The notes below the pieces were generated by a model, which searched no databases, was not told the DNA's origin, and saw only the letters and a program-made list of their open reading frames with translations. Of a stretch of 64,000 nucleotides of DNA, positions 1-12,969 are shown one piece after another. The stretch comes from Oasisia sp. SBJ-2009 (Eukaryota; Annelida; Polychaeta; Sabellida; Siboglinidae). A program made the position numbers and the translations under genes. The DNA lies in contig OZ024866.1 in the NCBI GenBank assembly GCA_964017155.1, positions 22,605,082 through 22,669,081 of the forward strand. The letters run 5' to 3'. Within the stretch, counting starts at the first letter, position 1; every line of letters begins with the position of its first letter.

Positions 1-59
1 ACGGTGAAGAATAAAAACCTGATAAAATAAAATAAATAGCAACAGTACATACAGTGGCA

Positions 60-118
60 TGATATAATAGATAAAACTCAGTGTATATTGCTATATAAGA
101 ACTTACCTTTTTTAGGAG
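60..118 (+). mobile_element. SINE tail relic
   Basis: The segment ending GCTATATAAGAACTTACCTT plus a T run matches the last part of the SINE at 24222-24517. The head is not recognisable. Confidence 0.4.
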
Positions 119-208
119 TAAGGCCATCAACCGTCAGAGGATAACACAAGACAGGCAAGTCTAGAAACAGAATGCTGAGGCCTTCGCCAACCATGGACAC
201 TATGCACA

Positions 209-345
209 ATGATGATGATGGTGATGGTGATAATGACGGTGATGTTAATGATTGTGATTATGATGATGATGATGTTGATGATGATATTGATGGTGATGAC
301 GATGATTATTAGTATGATAATGAGTATGGTGATGATGATGGTGAT
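209..345 (+). repeat. GATGAT-type imperfect trinucleotide repeat
   Basis: The tract is built of GAT/GGT/AAT variants. The short ORF on the opposite strand (Ile-rich) is a by-product of the repeat. Confidence 0.8.
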
Positions 346-512
346 TAATCGTATCCTAGACCTTAGGAACATCGAAAGACAATGATAATATGATCAAATC
401 AGCTTTTTCACTGAATGACGATGGCTACTGAGTTGTTCATAGTGCTGCGTTGCTCAAACAACTGTACGGATCACCATTCGTACTCATGAGCAATGGCAAC
501 CACCACGTGTGA

Positions 513-777
513 GTGTGCGTGTGCGTGTGCGTGTGCGTGTGCGTGTGCGTGTGCGTGTGCGTGTGCGTGTGCGTGTGCGTGTGCGTGTGCGTGTGCGTGT
601 GCGTGTGCGTGTGCGTGTGCGTGTGCGTGTGCGTGTGCGTGTGCGTGTGCGTGTGCGTGTGCGTGTGCGTGTGCGTGTGCGTGTGCGTGTGCGTGTGCGT
701 GTGCGTGTGCGTGTGCGTGTGCGTGTGCGTGTGCGTGTGCGTGTGCGTGTGCGTGTGCGTGTGCGTGTGCGTGTGCG
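513..777 (+). repeat. (GTGTGC)n hexanucleotide tract
   Basis: About 44 nearly perfect copies of a 6-bp alternating purine-pyrimidine unit. All frames are open in it (Cys-Val, Arg-Val, Ala-His) but none is credible coding sequence. Confidence 0.95.
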
Positions 778-868
778 CTGCACATACGTATGGACATTAT
801 CAAACAATGTTTCGTATATGCAGATTTGTAATACAAAGAACACAGACTGGTATTATCACTAATATGCT

Positions 869-909
869 CGGTTTCACGTCAGTGAGGTAGCCCTACTGAC
901 GTAAAACCG
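869..909. repeat. Short palindrome
   Basis: CGGTTTCACGTCAGT and ACTGACGTAAAACCG form arms matching at 14 of 15 positions around an 11-bp loop. It could be a hairpin or a remnant of a foldback element. Confidence 0.5.
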
Positions 910-1700
910 ACTTCATAGCAGTAAAATGTGACTACAAGTTTGGGTTACAACTATTCGTGGGATGTAACACGACTGACCTAGCGATACATTCAAACTGGTG
1001 CAACGCGATAGAGCATTCTGACCAATTACCGATTACATCATCGGGTGAGACGTATCACTCGGCTGACGATTGTTCTTATTCACCACAAACCGCTCGTCGC
1101 CGTCTTCACGCACTGCGGGTCGTGAGTGAATAATGCCGACTACACATTCCTTTGTGCGACCGTCGAGGGTTCGTTGGCATGGGTAAATAACTGATAAGGT
1201 CAGCCCGGGCTAAAGGTAGCTCGGTCGCCGCTGCTCTGGGCTGTGTACTACACAGGCCATTCCTGCTGTAAGCCATGCACCAGGGTGGCGCTGGTCGACT
1301 ACCGAACCCAGAAAGGCGTGTCAGTGTTGCACGTACAATGACGTGACCAGGTCAACAGTCACGCGCGAATGACACATATAAGTATGGGTGTTTCGATTTC
1401 TGTATTGCTTAAATTTAGGGGAGTGTGGGTATTCATGTTCTCGAATAGCGGACCGATACTGCTGAACACGAAATTATATTTTAGTGGGGAATTTATCTTA
1501 AACATAATAACTTTAAATCTAAAACATGTATAATTTTATAGGACATTTTAGATTTATAGTATATATTTATTAATTTTTTATTTATTTATTAGATTAATAT
1601 AATTATTAAATAGATAAGTGATCATTTTAACGTACATCTTAGATATAATATTTATTTATGTATTAGATCAAAATATTAATTACTGGATAATTTATCATTT
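910..1700. other. No gene recognised
   Basis: Mixed composition, first CG-moderate (to about 1440) then very AT-rich. I see no homology or splice-supported exon. Confidence 0.5.
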
Positions 1701-1707
1701 AAAGGAC

Positions 1708-1760
<53 letters not shown>

Positions 1761-1763
1761 TTG

Positions 1764-1797
<34 letters not shown>

Positions 1798-1836
1798 GTA
1801 TATATTATATATTATATATATATTCACATATATAAT
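1708..1836. repeat. (TA)n tract
   Basis: Interrupted AT dinucleotide repeats in several blocks. Confidence 0.9.
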
Positions 1837-1883
1837 GACAATAATAATAATAATGGCTTTTATTATTAATCAAATCATTAATA

Positions 1884-2163
<280 letters not shown>

Positions 2164-2169
2164 TTAACG

Positions 2170-3119
2170 TTAATCAGACACGTATCGCAACGTAAATGAA
2201 TATTTAAAACAATTATTATTATTATAATAGTTATACAATCATAATTATTATTGTTACTGTTATTATTTAATAATAATAATAATTAGTTTATTCATTGGAG
2301 TTCCCTTAGCAAAAATCTGTACTGATTTTCTATAGAATATTATATACGACTTTTGCGTATAATTTTCTATAGAATTATGTAGGATATTTGAGTATAGTTT
2401 TCTATAGAATATTCATTTTTTGCGTATCTTTTTGTTTTTTTCATTGTGATACCTATGTTAGTAATTTTTTGTGAGTCTGGTGCAATTTATTAAACCAAAA
2501 TAGGATATTAAAAATAACTATTTTATAAGCACAACATAAATATTTTAAGTATACTGCTGTCTACATTATAGATTTATAAGTATTGCTAGACTGTGTGTGT
2601 AATTGTGTATATCGTAGGGAACTCGCACTCTAATTATTCCAAGTCATGCTATTGTCATGAACTGTCTACGGCCGTGGCAGCGTGTTCAAAGCTGCGTGTA
2701 TTTATATGATCCATGACGACCGCCAATTTAGCGACGGGCCATTCCTCAAAGGCAGCAATGATATTACGAAACAGTAGCACCTCAGCGCTGACACAATGCC
2801 CGGCAAACCAACAGGAAAGCAATTGCAAACACGACCCAGTCCAGTCACCTAAGGTGCCCGTTGTAATGACGTAATCGATGCGTCCAGTATGACGTGGGTT
2901 GCTTACGTCACAATTACAATTGTTACACGCCGGACGTCCGTGCGGTCTGTCTTTGCCAAACAGGCCATTTATTGTATGGCTCTATCAACATCAATCTCAA
3001 AATCAATAAACATTAACATTTACACAGTGATAACAGTACATGTGAATTGCATTTCTATTGGTGCTATTGATGCATTGTTTTTATACAATACAGTATTGAT
3101 TTCCGTTATGTTTTTATTA
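2170..3119. other. No gene recognised
   Basis: AT-rich sequence with a short tandem phrase (TTTTCTATAGAATATT, three times between 2320 and 2420). No coding signal. Confidence 0.5.
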
Positions 3120-4410
3120 TTAAAGGAACATGCAACCATAGTATTGAAAATGCGTTAAAATCCCCCCAATTCCCACATACCATTCATAATAGAATATTGT
3201 AACGCATGTATTTTTTGTTTAATTTTGTAAGAATGTTATACATCATAAAATTAATCTTGAAACGTGCATTTTCACTGACCATGGGCGCTGCCATTGTTGC
3301 CCATTTCACGGGGAACTCACGAAGATTAACGCGAGAGAATGCGTGAGTGTGACGTAGGCGGTCCACCACCTCAGCGATATAGGCGTAGCGTAATATGTAA
3401 ACACTAGCATAGCGACATGAATCGAGTTGTTTTATGAGTTTTGTGATAATTAAATGCTTGAATATCAAGCATGCGGATGTCAAAAGAAGGCAGGAGAAGA
3501 GTCCGTGAAAGGAAAGAGATTTGTCCAAATGCCAATAAATTATCTACGAAGCCCGCCATCGAAGGGCGAGTTGGCGATCAAATGGCTCCACAATATAGGT
3601 ACGAGTCATACAGTGGAAACATTCCATTTCAACCGGGAAATGGTTTGCCAGGACCATGTCACCGTTGATATGGAACACAGGTTGCCGGGATTGGGTGAAA
3701 GACGACTGTTGAACGAAGCTACTGTCCCCACTGAATTTGTGCACAGAACGAAAAGTTCGGGGCCGAAGCGAAGGGTCGGTGTTGCACGCGAAGAAGGGTC
3801 TCGCTAAAGGGACGAACTTAATGTATGCAAATACTATATATGGGGTACTAGAATATCATTCAATGCATTTCCTTTATTATAATAAAAATCAATGATTAGT
3901 AAAATATTCATTGCGCGACGGTCGACTGGAATAATTAGTTGGATAAACGATTTGTTTACATATGAAAGTGGGCGATAATAAAAGTTATTAAGCTCCGTCG
4001 AACCAACCAAGTCCAAAATGGATTGCGCGATTTCCTTTGTTGCAATCTCTACTTGAGCATCATTATTCTTTATCCTATTCTTTATTAATGTTTATATTAT
4101 AAGGGACGGCGTTTTTTTTATAGCTGACGCTCTGTAACTAATTAAATGGATGAATATATCTCAGACTCAGTGGGTACGTGAAGAATTCGTTTTGTTTTGC
4201 CCACCCGAGGCGCTAGCGGTGGTGGATCTGTGACGTCACACGACCACAGCCGAAATGTCCAAAATGTCAGCCTCCAGGGAGGTTCACTAATTATCCTTAA
4301 AAGTTAACAAATCATTTCAGAAAAAAAATAACAAAATATGGGATATGATTCAATGAACATTGTTTAATGGTTTAAGCAATTTTTACTTTTTGGGTTGCAT
4401 GTTCCTTTAA
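3120..4410 (+). mobile_element. 1.29-kb TIR element carrying a THAP-like ORF (P-element-like, non-autonomous)
   Basis: Perfect 18-bp inverted repeats TTAAAGGAACATGCAACC lie at 3120-3137 and 4393-4410. Subterminal regions also resemble each other in inverted orientation, for example GTGTGACGTAGGCGGTCCAC near 3350 and the reverse complement of about 4200-4240. Inside is a THAP-like ORF, the DNA-binding type of P-element-related transposases, but no catalytic domain. No clear target-site duplication was found. Confidence 0.65.
3454..3810 (+). pseudogene. THAP zinc-finger-like ORF, 117 codons
   Basis: The ORF has THAP landmarks in order: an N-terminal ACGC cysteine pair (Cys7, Cys9), the invariant Trp (KWLHNIG, Trp44), the C-x2-H pair (VCQDH, Cys65/His68) and the closing ATVPTEF box (90-95). 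The first pair is C-x-C rather than C-x2-4-C, so one zinc ligand seems lost or shifted, and the central region is unusual. It stops shortly after the box with no further domain. It is probably the relic of a P-type transposase N-terminus; a short DNA-binding protein is less likely. Confidence 0.5.
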
Positions 4411-5284
4411 GTAAATCTCCTGAAACCAAGATTTCAACAAACTATACGATAAAATACAAAAAAAAATTTCATTGAAGGACAGACATTTAGTACTTGTGAT
4501 TTTTTTTTAAATCGAACGTGTAAAGCGCCTTTAGGCAGTATAGGCTGAAAAGGGAGTCATAAAAATGTCCATATTGTTATTTATATTATTATTGTTATGA
4601 GATTTGATTAAATGTGCCGGCAAACAATCAACTTTGCTCACACGATGCAATCGTTTCTTATAACAACACAGATGCCTTGAACACTGATGTTTATATTTTA
4701 TATTACCATTTAATTATTTATTCTCTTAATGATTGGTTACACGTATCTGCTTACAAATAAAGTAAGATTTTTCTGAAATGAAATTTAATGAAAAAGTCCA
4801 TCATCCCTTGAACGTGCACCAGAAGCATGACTATTTTCTTATTTAAAATCAAGTACCTTAAATTCAGGTGCGGCAGAATACTGAATGGATCAGCCAGGTA
4901 ACGTTGGTAAAAGGATAAGTTGTCCCACTAGCTCCCCGTTAGTCCCCGTAGCCCCTGGGGACACTAGAATAGGGGCTAAGGGTACTAAATCGCATTGGCT
5001 TAGCTACAACGAATCACGCCAAACTAAGCGAGAAGTATGAATTGCGTTAATAAATATCCATCTCTCCCTATATAAGAATAATCGAGTTGGAAAATCTCCA
5101 TTAATAATGCATAATATTGTACTGCACATGATAGGCACATGTAGCAGTTTAAATTCCCATGATACTCCAATGTCAAACATTCAAGAGTAAATTGACTTCA
5201 CTCTCCTATATTTTGTAAATCTGCCAAACAAAATTGAAAGTAACCATCTATCTTGAATCTTTTTTGTGCTGCCACCTCGGATCT
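4411..5284. other. No gene recognised
   Basis: AT-rich. A GTAAAGCGCC phrase near 4519 looks like a SINE tail, and a CCCC/GGGG hairpin-like block lies at about 4920-4985. No coding sequence seen. Confidence 0.4.
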
Positions 5285-5856
5285 TCCGTCCGTCCGTCCG
5301 TCCGTCCGTCCGTCCGTCCGTCCGTCCGTCCGTCCGTCCGTCCGTCCGTCCGTCCGTCCGTCCGTCCGTCCGTCCGTCCGTCCGTCCGTCCGTCCGTCCG
5401 TCCGTCCGTCCGTCCGTCCGTCCGTCCGTCCGTCCGTCCGTCCGTCCGTCCGTCCGTCCGTCCGTCCGTCCGTCCGTCCGTCCGTCCGTCCGTCCGTCCG
5501 TCCGTCCGTCCGTCCGTCCGTCCGTCCGTCCGTCCGTCCGTCCGTCCGTCCGTCCGTCCGTCCGTCCGTCCGTCCGTCCGTCCGTCCGTCCGTCCGTCCG
5601 TCCGTCCGTCCGTCCGTCCGTCCGTCCGTCCGTCCGTCCGTCCGTCCGTCCGTCCGTCCGTCCGTCCGTCCGTCCGTCCGTCCGTCCGTCCGTCCGTCCG
5701 TCCGTCCGTCCGTCCGTCCGTCCGTCCGTCCGTCCGTCCGTCCGTCCGTCCGTCCGTCCGTCCGTCCGTCCGTCCGTCCGTCCGTCCGTCCGTCCGTCCG
5801 TCCGTCCGTCCGTCCGTCCGTCCGTCCGTCCGTCCGTCCGTCCGTCCGTCCGTCCG
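5285..5856 (+). repeat. (CCGT)n tract, about 143 copies
   Basis: This is a pure tetranucleotide tract. Stop-free frames on both strands (Arg-Pro-Ser-Val; Thr-Asp-Gly-Arg) are artefacts. Confidence 0.95.
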
Positions 5857-6027
5857 CCCGCCCGCCCGCCCGCCCGCCCGCCCGCCCGCCCGCCCGCCCG
5901 CCCGCCCGCCCGCCCGCCCGCCCGCCCGCCCGCCCGCCCGCCCGCCCGCCCGCCCGCCCGCCCGCCCGCCCGCCCGCCCGCCCGCCCGCCCGCCCGCCCG
6001 CCCGCCCGCCCGCCCGCCCGCCCGCCC
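5857..6027 (+). repeat. (CCCG)n tract abutting the CCGT tract
   Basis: About 43 copies follow the CCGT tract without a gap. The change is a single T-to-C substitution in the unit that then spread to every copy on this side. Confidence 0.95.
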
Positions 6028-6029
6028 AC

Positions 6030-8084
6030 TCGCTCGTGTGAAAGCCAGTAGACTGACTATTACCTATCTAATCATTCCCCAGTGAAACCAATTTCATTCA
6101 ATAGCAAGCATCGGTGTTTGAGATAACCCCCAAATGACGCGGCTAACTGAAGAGTTTGCCACCCCTAATCGAATGAACCAACCCCGGGTCAAAGCAAGAT
6201 TCGGAAACAACTGACGGCGTCTGCCGGAGTAAACAGTTTTGTTTTAAAGCGTCAACCAAGAAAGTTCACACATCGTATAGTCGGCAAGAGGTTTACACAT
6301 CGCGCCTGTGTCGCAGGTGAGTTTTTAATCGATGCAACTAAACAATTGGTAGCAGGCTTACATACGCGCATGCATGCATCTACGTACGCCTGCATGCACG
6401 CACACCAAATTCAAACATTACATTCACAAACAGTAGATCTACCCCTCATATGCGATGGATTGAAGCACACTTGCACATGTGTACCTGTCATTGCACGCAT
6501 GCATGTACAAAAGCGCACTCGCAAACATGCATAAGACTACCTCAAACATACGTGCAAACATCACGCATACACTGATATGTTGAAGGCCTGTTGTGATTGT
6601 TGTCCGCCAAATTTTGTTTACCTACATCAGCCAACACCTACCGATGGTCGCAATTTGAACGTTAACAACCGGAAAAACGTTAATATGGTTAGTGAAATAT
6701 ATCTAGTTTCAAAACAGGCCTTATTGGCAATGTTACCGATTGACACTCAGTTACTTGCATTTCCCGTTGGAAGGATGTGCCATATTGTCATATTCAGCGC
6801 AGCAGATGTGTTATTACAAATGGTTTAGGTCCATTATATCTACTCTCTTTAGATCATAGAGCTACACATGTCTGCCCATACAGCTACTCACTACGTGTGG
6901 CAGTCAAAATAACCGGGCAGTTATACGAAATGGAAAATATAACATAAAACACACAGACTTTTTATTTAAGGAACTACGTTAATTGTAAAAAGCACAGAAC
7001 TGCGTTTATCGAAAGGTCAAAACCAATGGATATCCGTTTTACTGTCTCAGCGTTGCAAATGTTCTGGCTGGGATGTGTGGTTCATATTGAGCATGTTTCA
7101 TCGTGGAAGCAACACCCTTCGACACCTCACATTGTGCAGTGTCTGGCAAGTGGTCATGCTCACCATCCCCTTGATGAACTCAACATTCACGTCAGATGTA
7201 TTGCGGAATCTGTAGATTTGGTGCAAGGCAGGCGGCTTTCTGTCTTTGATTGTTCCATTTTCTGACACATTCTTCTTGTATACTTACATCCAGTGGCACT
7301 ATTCTCTATGCCATTAGACGATTCCCGGAGACAGTGTCTCGGTTCTACCCACAACATCAGTAACAGTGTTTCAATCCAGTGTGAAATAGTTAATACCTCC
7401 TCATTCTATCCCATCCTGACATAGATAATTATAAGTAGCAACAATGAAACTAAGGGGTTTCTAATAATCCTTTTTGATACGCTCAATGCTACCCTCTCTT
7501 CTTACAAAAGCAACTGGAAACGAGACTACATTCCAGTGATACATTGATATGTTTCCATATCTTCAAAAAATAATTACAGGGGGAGGGCTATACTTCCTCT
7601 ATACAAGCTAGGGCTCCAATTATGTCTAATGAAGAAATTACTAGAACGTATTACACGTAATTAACTTGCAACTGGTTTATTATATTAAACAGTAATCACA
7701 TATTCACAGGTACAGCTAAACTGTATAATACATGCAGAATTTATCCACATTTTATGTTCTCTTTAGAGTACTAAACTCGTTTATTTTTCAACTTCTTTTA
7801 TTCCAAATGGACCCACCCACTCAAACGCCAATCCGTTTTTGGATATTTTTGATTTGTTATATTTACGAATCCCTAATTAAACAGTAAAGCTTACAGAATA
7901 GCTATTTTAGAATAACATTAGCTTCTTGCTTCCATTAATGTCGTTTACATTTTACTCCCGGTAAACTTGTTGATTGGAACGCCATGTCAATGTCAGCAGC
8001 TTTTGCCCATGCTGCAATCACACCCAAAGTATTCATATACACGTATCCTATCTCACTCACTCTCTCACCCATCACAATACCCGT
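6030..8084. other. No gene recognised
   Basis: Mixed unique sequence with several 60-80 codon ORFs lacking any recognisable motif. A GCATGCATG/CACGCA-rich patch lies at 6360-6550. Confidence 0.5.
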
Positions 8085-8395
8085 CAGATCTTTGGCATGA
8101 ACGATATAGGCACAGCGAATGCTCTCATGTGGGGCCGATCTACTGCTTGTATCGGTATCGTTTGGACGTCACGGTCAGTCCACTCCTGATGTTGTTCCGA
8201 ATGTGGTCTTCCTTAGCCTGTTTCTCCATCGGCCACCTTCCAGGGTGTCCTGCATGATTGTTTTCGCGATGGGGTCGTGGTGTGTGATATGGCCGTGCCA
8301 TGCCGGCTTTCTCCCCAACACTATTGCAAGGACGGGCTCAGTGATATGACGTCGAACAAAGTAATTAGTCTTGTAGTATGCGTTGCATGTCATAC
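8085..8395 (-). pseudogene. LINE C-terminal fragment (TLEGGRWRNRLRK)
   Basis: The minus-strand frame reads AWHGHITHHDPIAKTIMQDT followed by LEGGRWRNRLRK, matching the post-RT region of LINE proteins (GHxxRHDxLxKTILQGTLEGGRRRGRQRK). The frame then breaks and continues as DHIRNNI in another frame. It is an old truncated fragment. Confidence 0.6.
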
Positions 8396-10000
8396 TGTCA
8401 TAACCCCAAGTCCTATTGATTATATGAGTAAACTAAACGCACCCTACATATTGCACAATACAAGGGTTGAAGATCTCCGTTTTCTATAGCGACATGTGTA
8501 CCCATTTGACGTCAACTGATAGCATCGCTATAGAATGCTCACCCGTCACAACATTCTACGCGTCTCGGGTTGAAGCCAACACATGTCTCTGTTATATTGT
8601 TTCCGCATGGACGCGTCAAGTGCAGCGAACCGAATCCCATGAACGCCCAAATGGAAATCAAGTAAAGGTGGGGATCTTACGGCCACCTATGCAAATTATT
8701 AGTGCTGATAAGTAGTTACGTCTGGCGAATTTATATAGACGCATATTGTCTTATCGACGGCATTAATACCATTTGGCTAATAACAGAAAACACACAACAC
8801 AAAGCCGTCATGTGTTTCAACCTAACGATTCTTGGTAGAAGACTGCTGCCAGTTGATTCACTTGTGCTCATATATGGATAAGTGTGTTGCCATGTTTACG
8901 TCGGCGGTCAAACACTTATTCACGTTTAGCAGCTCAGAGGTGTAGAAATGGTCGTGATATATTTGTTCAAGGGTCAGTCAGACGGTATGGGGTAGCAATG
9001 ACAATGAATTGTATTTTGTAGGAAACGTTTCTGCTAAGTTGAATAATGAGGCTGTGGTGTACGGAACGGAATGTCATCGCATCCGTTTTCCAACCACGAA
9101 AACACATTTTGGAACATTCCTCACAGTCATTAGTATCATTACCATAGGCAATATCACAATGGATGGTTGTTTTGCTACATTCGTGGACAAATCATAGCAT
9201 CCAGCACACTCGTTATAAGTGAGCAATGTTGCACAAACTATCAACTACACTTCGGTTATCATAAAAACAGGTTCGAAAAAATGAAACAGTATTTTTAGGT
9301 CAAGGTACATAAGTTTATCTTGTCCTCGTTAATATTAATTTGATGGTAATCCTATTTGTGTTTACATGGCCTGTAAAAATTGTGCTAATTTGAAGAAAGA
9401 TAACACACGTACAAATAAAACAAATACATGGGATCCTCGCTACATGCTTGCAAGTTTCGACCTCTTCCAAAATACAAACATGCCAGTAATCCTCGGAAGA
9501 GGTAATGCATAGCTCAACGTAATATACTACATGAGTTACCCAGCGATGCTTGGGAGAAATGCATTCACCCGCTCGAATACGTTTGAAAATTGCTTTACAT
9601 TTATTCTGCGTGTCCTTAATGTACGTAAACGCACGTCGTAACGCAATGTTAACTCGTGGCAGGCAAAACTGATGCCTGTGTTTAAACGGTGGCGATTTTC
9701 AAAAGCCAATTATTTAACCACTATGTAGACGTTTTTCCGATATCCAGCGACATAGTTGTAGATGGCATAATTATCTTTACGGTGATGTAGACAAATAAGA
9801 CATTCCGCCGATCGACCTACACGCATAGCCTTTTGGATATCATTTGAAATATTGAGCCTCCAGTTCTCCAAGTTCTCCAACTACACCGACGAATTTTTGA
9901 AACGTCTAAATCCACGAACCGTTTTTGAAGACCCACTAGGTCATATGCAAAATTTCAGCACGGAATAGATGATTTTTGGTTAAAAATGAATGCGAGCGAA
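8396..10000. other. No gene recognised
   Basis: Short ORFs only. No family motifs seen on either strand. Confidence 0.5.
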
Positions 10001-10140
10001 CAAACGGAGGGACAGAGGGACGGAGGGACGGGGGGACGGACGGAGGGACGGACGGAGGGACGGACGGAGGGACGGACGGTGGGACGGAGGGACGGAGGGA
10101 CGGAGGGACGGAGGGACGGAGGGACGGAGGGACGGAGGGA
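10001..10140 (+). repeat. Imperfect GGAC/GGAG tetranucleotide tract
   Basis: A mosaic of GGAC and GGAG units leads directly into the CGAA tract, with higher-order periods of 8 and 12 bp. Confidence 0.85.
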
Positions 10141-10790
10141 CGAACGAACGAACGAACGAACGAACGAACGAACGAACGAACGAACGAACGAACGAACGAA
10201 CGAACGAACGAACGAACGAACGAACGAACGAACGAACGAACGAACGAACGAACGAACGAACGAACGAACGAACGAACGAACGAACGAACGAACGAACGAA
10301 CGAACGAACGAACGAACGAACGAACGAACGAACGAACGAACGAACGAACGAACGAACGAACGAACGAACGAACGAACGAACGAACGAACGAACGAACGAA
10401 CGAACGAACGAACGAACGAACGAACGAACGAACGAACGAACGAACGAACGAACGAACGAACGAACGAACGAACGAACGAACGAACGAACGAACGAACGAA
10501 CGAACGAACGAACGAACGAACGAACGAACGAACGAACGAACGAACGAACGAACGAACGAACGAACGAACGAACGAACGAACGAACGAACGAACGAACGAA
10601 CGAACGAACGAACGAACGAACGAACGAACGAACGAACGAACGAACGAACGAACGAACGAACGAACGAACGAACGAACGAACGAACGAACGAACGAACGAA
10701 CGAACGAACGAACGAACGAACGAACGAACGAACGAACGAACGAACGAACGAACGAACGAACGAACGAACGAACGAACGAACGAACGAACG
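10141..10790 (+). repeat. (CGAA)n tract, about 162 copies
   Basis: This is a pure tetranucleotide of about 650 bp. Thr-Asn-Glu-Arg and Ser-Phe-Val-Arg ORFs on the two strands are artefacts. Confidence 0.95.
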
Positions 10791-12224
10791 TGTTTTGGCG
10801 TACTCTGGTTGTTTGTGACATTTGAACGTTTTTGCTAAAGTATTTTATATCAAAATGATTTTCATTGTAACTGTTAAAGTAGTTTGTCAGATGGCGAGTG
10901 GGCATTGTAGGTTTATTAAACTATTTTGATGGTTGATTAATTACTTTGCTGAAGCACACGACTGGGTTATTCTACTTCGTTTGTCATATTTCCACAAACT
11001 GCCTATACAAAAAGTAGAACGTACAAACACGCAAACAACGGCAAGGAGATAAAACTATGGGAACACAAGCGACGCTTGACCAGCTCAATGCAGACGGTAT
11101 GCTGAATTTGCTTCACTCTCTGCCATAATAGCTTCGTTCCAAAGGTGATGCGGTTAGCTGCATCCGGTTAACCTCCATTGAATCGTTGTTGATAGAATTT
11201 CTAGTACAACACTTGTTCAACTCGACCGTTTCTTTTGTTTACTCAAGAATACACTGTCTGGCGAGGTATGTCCCTACAGGAACTGTGTTCCAGTATACAA
11301 GGCGACGGCATGTTTGGGTGTGAGACCATAATTAGTGTTCGTCATTCGAATGTTCTCCCCGTGGCAATTTTGCAGAAGGCACCAATATTATAAATTCCGC
11401 CAGCTGATCGGGGCACAATTAAGGTATATCAGGTTTAGGTGGGTATATCAGAAACAATTAAGAACGACAATTTGACGATATTTCTGGAAGAGTTCAATTA
11501 AATAATGTTTTATGTGCTGACAAAGTTTAAAGAAATGTTTTTGGTGCAGGACATGTTAGGTTATTATGGCCGTATATGTAAAACGCCTCAATTAACACGT
11601 TTGCCCCTTTCTGTATACATTTAATGAAACGCATCATCGCTAGTCGTGGGTGGCAGTGATATCATAGTGCAATTGAACCAACGCAGTCTGTGGAAGTACA
11701 TTTGTTATCCTTGTCCCGTGATTGCAGGAATGGAGTGGAATAAGGCACACAAATGATTCGCGTTTCCTGTCCCTACTAAGCGTTACTTAACGAGACCATA
11801 TACAACAGCCCCCACTTCGTTATCCGTAAGCGTATTCAAAGTTACAAAAATTGCAATACGCAAACAATTTGAAAATAATAACAAATCTGCTTAATATTCC
11901 AAACTTCTAGATGAACATTTCTTGGGTGGAAACCAATAAAATATATGACGGAAGTTTCTGCTGTGGCAGATACGCCCGCGTGCGAAAGAATACACAGGTC
12001 GTTCGGTCGTTGGGACCGGATCATGGATGAATATGGCAACATAGCATAACACGATATGGCAGCAGACACGACTTGTCTACCCTATTGAAAAACCATGATC
12101 GTATAAAACGTTACTGTAAAAGACTGTTAAAAGTAGAATGTGTATTTGTCTTCGGGCTCATACGACGAGCTAAATAACCCACACGTAAAGCATATAAACA
12201 TATAAATGTACGAAACCTTTTACC
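10791..12224. other. No gene recognised
   Basis: Unique AT-rich sequence with only short unconvincing ORFs. Confidence 0.5.
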
Positions 12225-12540
12225 GGTTGCCACAAGATCTACTTAGATGCCATTTCGTCCTTATATATATGTAGCGTTGTCCGGCAAATCCCAATAGTCG
12301 TCTAATTTTTTCGGTGACTTCACACATTCCATCGCATAGTTCTTTGTTGGTCAGATGTTGTTGCCTGTGAATGTTAAATGCGACTCGAAGCATACTTGTA
12401 TAACATCAGTGTAGGTATTTGTCATGTTTTTTTTTCATGGTACAAGTTTCGCACTCATATAGCAGTACAGACTGTGCTATTGCGATAAATAGTCGCTGTT
12501 TGATTTTGCATGAGAGTGTATCAACTAATTGTTGCGTTAT
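12225..12540 (-). pseudogene. LINE RT C-terminal fragment
   Basis: Translated on the minus strand it reads AQSVLLYECETCTMKKK, then (past a stop) CYTSMLRVAFNI, QQHLTNKELCDGM, EVTEKIRRLLGFAGQRY. This matches the widespread LINE segment VLLYGCETWTxT ... CYTRMLRxALNI ... HxTNKELYG ... KVxEKIxxRRLRFAGHC. At least one stop interrupts it, so it is a dead copy. Confidence 0.65.
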
Positions 12541-12969
12541 TATTCATGACAATCTAAATATTTATAAATTTAACTTTATTTTGGTGAGTATTCAAACTAG
12601 AAAAAAAAACAGCCGTATCAGATTGCACGAAGCTCATCTTCAGGCATTCAGCAATGTGCGTTCCGAGCGATCTATTCAACATCAGCGCCGCCGGCTAATA
12701 TAAAGACGTTGGCTGTTGTCCAGTACGCATGTACCAACGTCGATTGTTGTCCAATTTGCTGCATGACTAATTCTGCTTTGTAAACATGTTTACATTCATT
12801 ATAATCACCGGCGTGCCGTCGTGATCAAATTTGCGGAGCAACAGGTTATTACGCACCTAAAACACAGCCCTGGGTTAATAAAAACCTATATATGAACTAT
12901 GTCAACGACAATGAGGCAAAACACCCAATGCCAGGCCGTTAACGAAGACTTTCCACAAAGCTGACATTA

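Noticed and set aside
5181..6085. ORFs of 260-283 codons over the CCGT/CCCG tract
   Set aside because: A stop-free 4-bp repeat is open in every frame on both strands. The composition is pure repeat.
9955..10905. ORFs of 279-316 codons over the CGAA tract
   Set aside because: Same repeat artefact. No flanking coding signal or start context.
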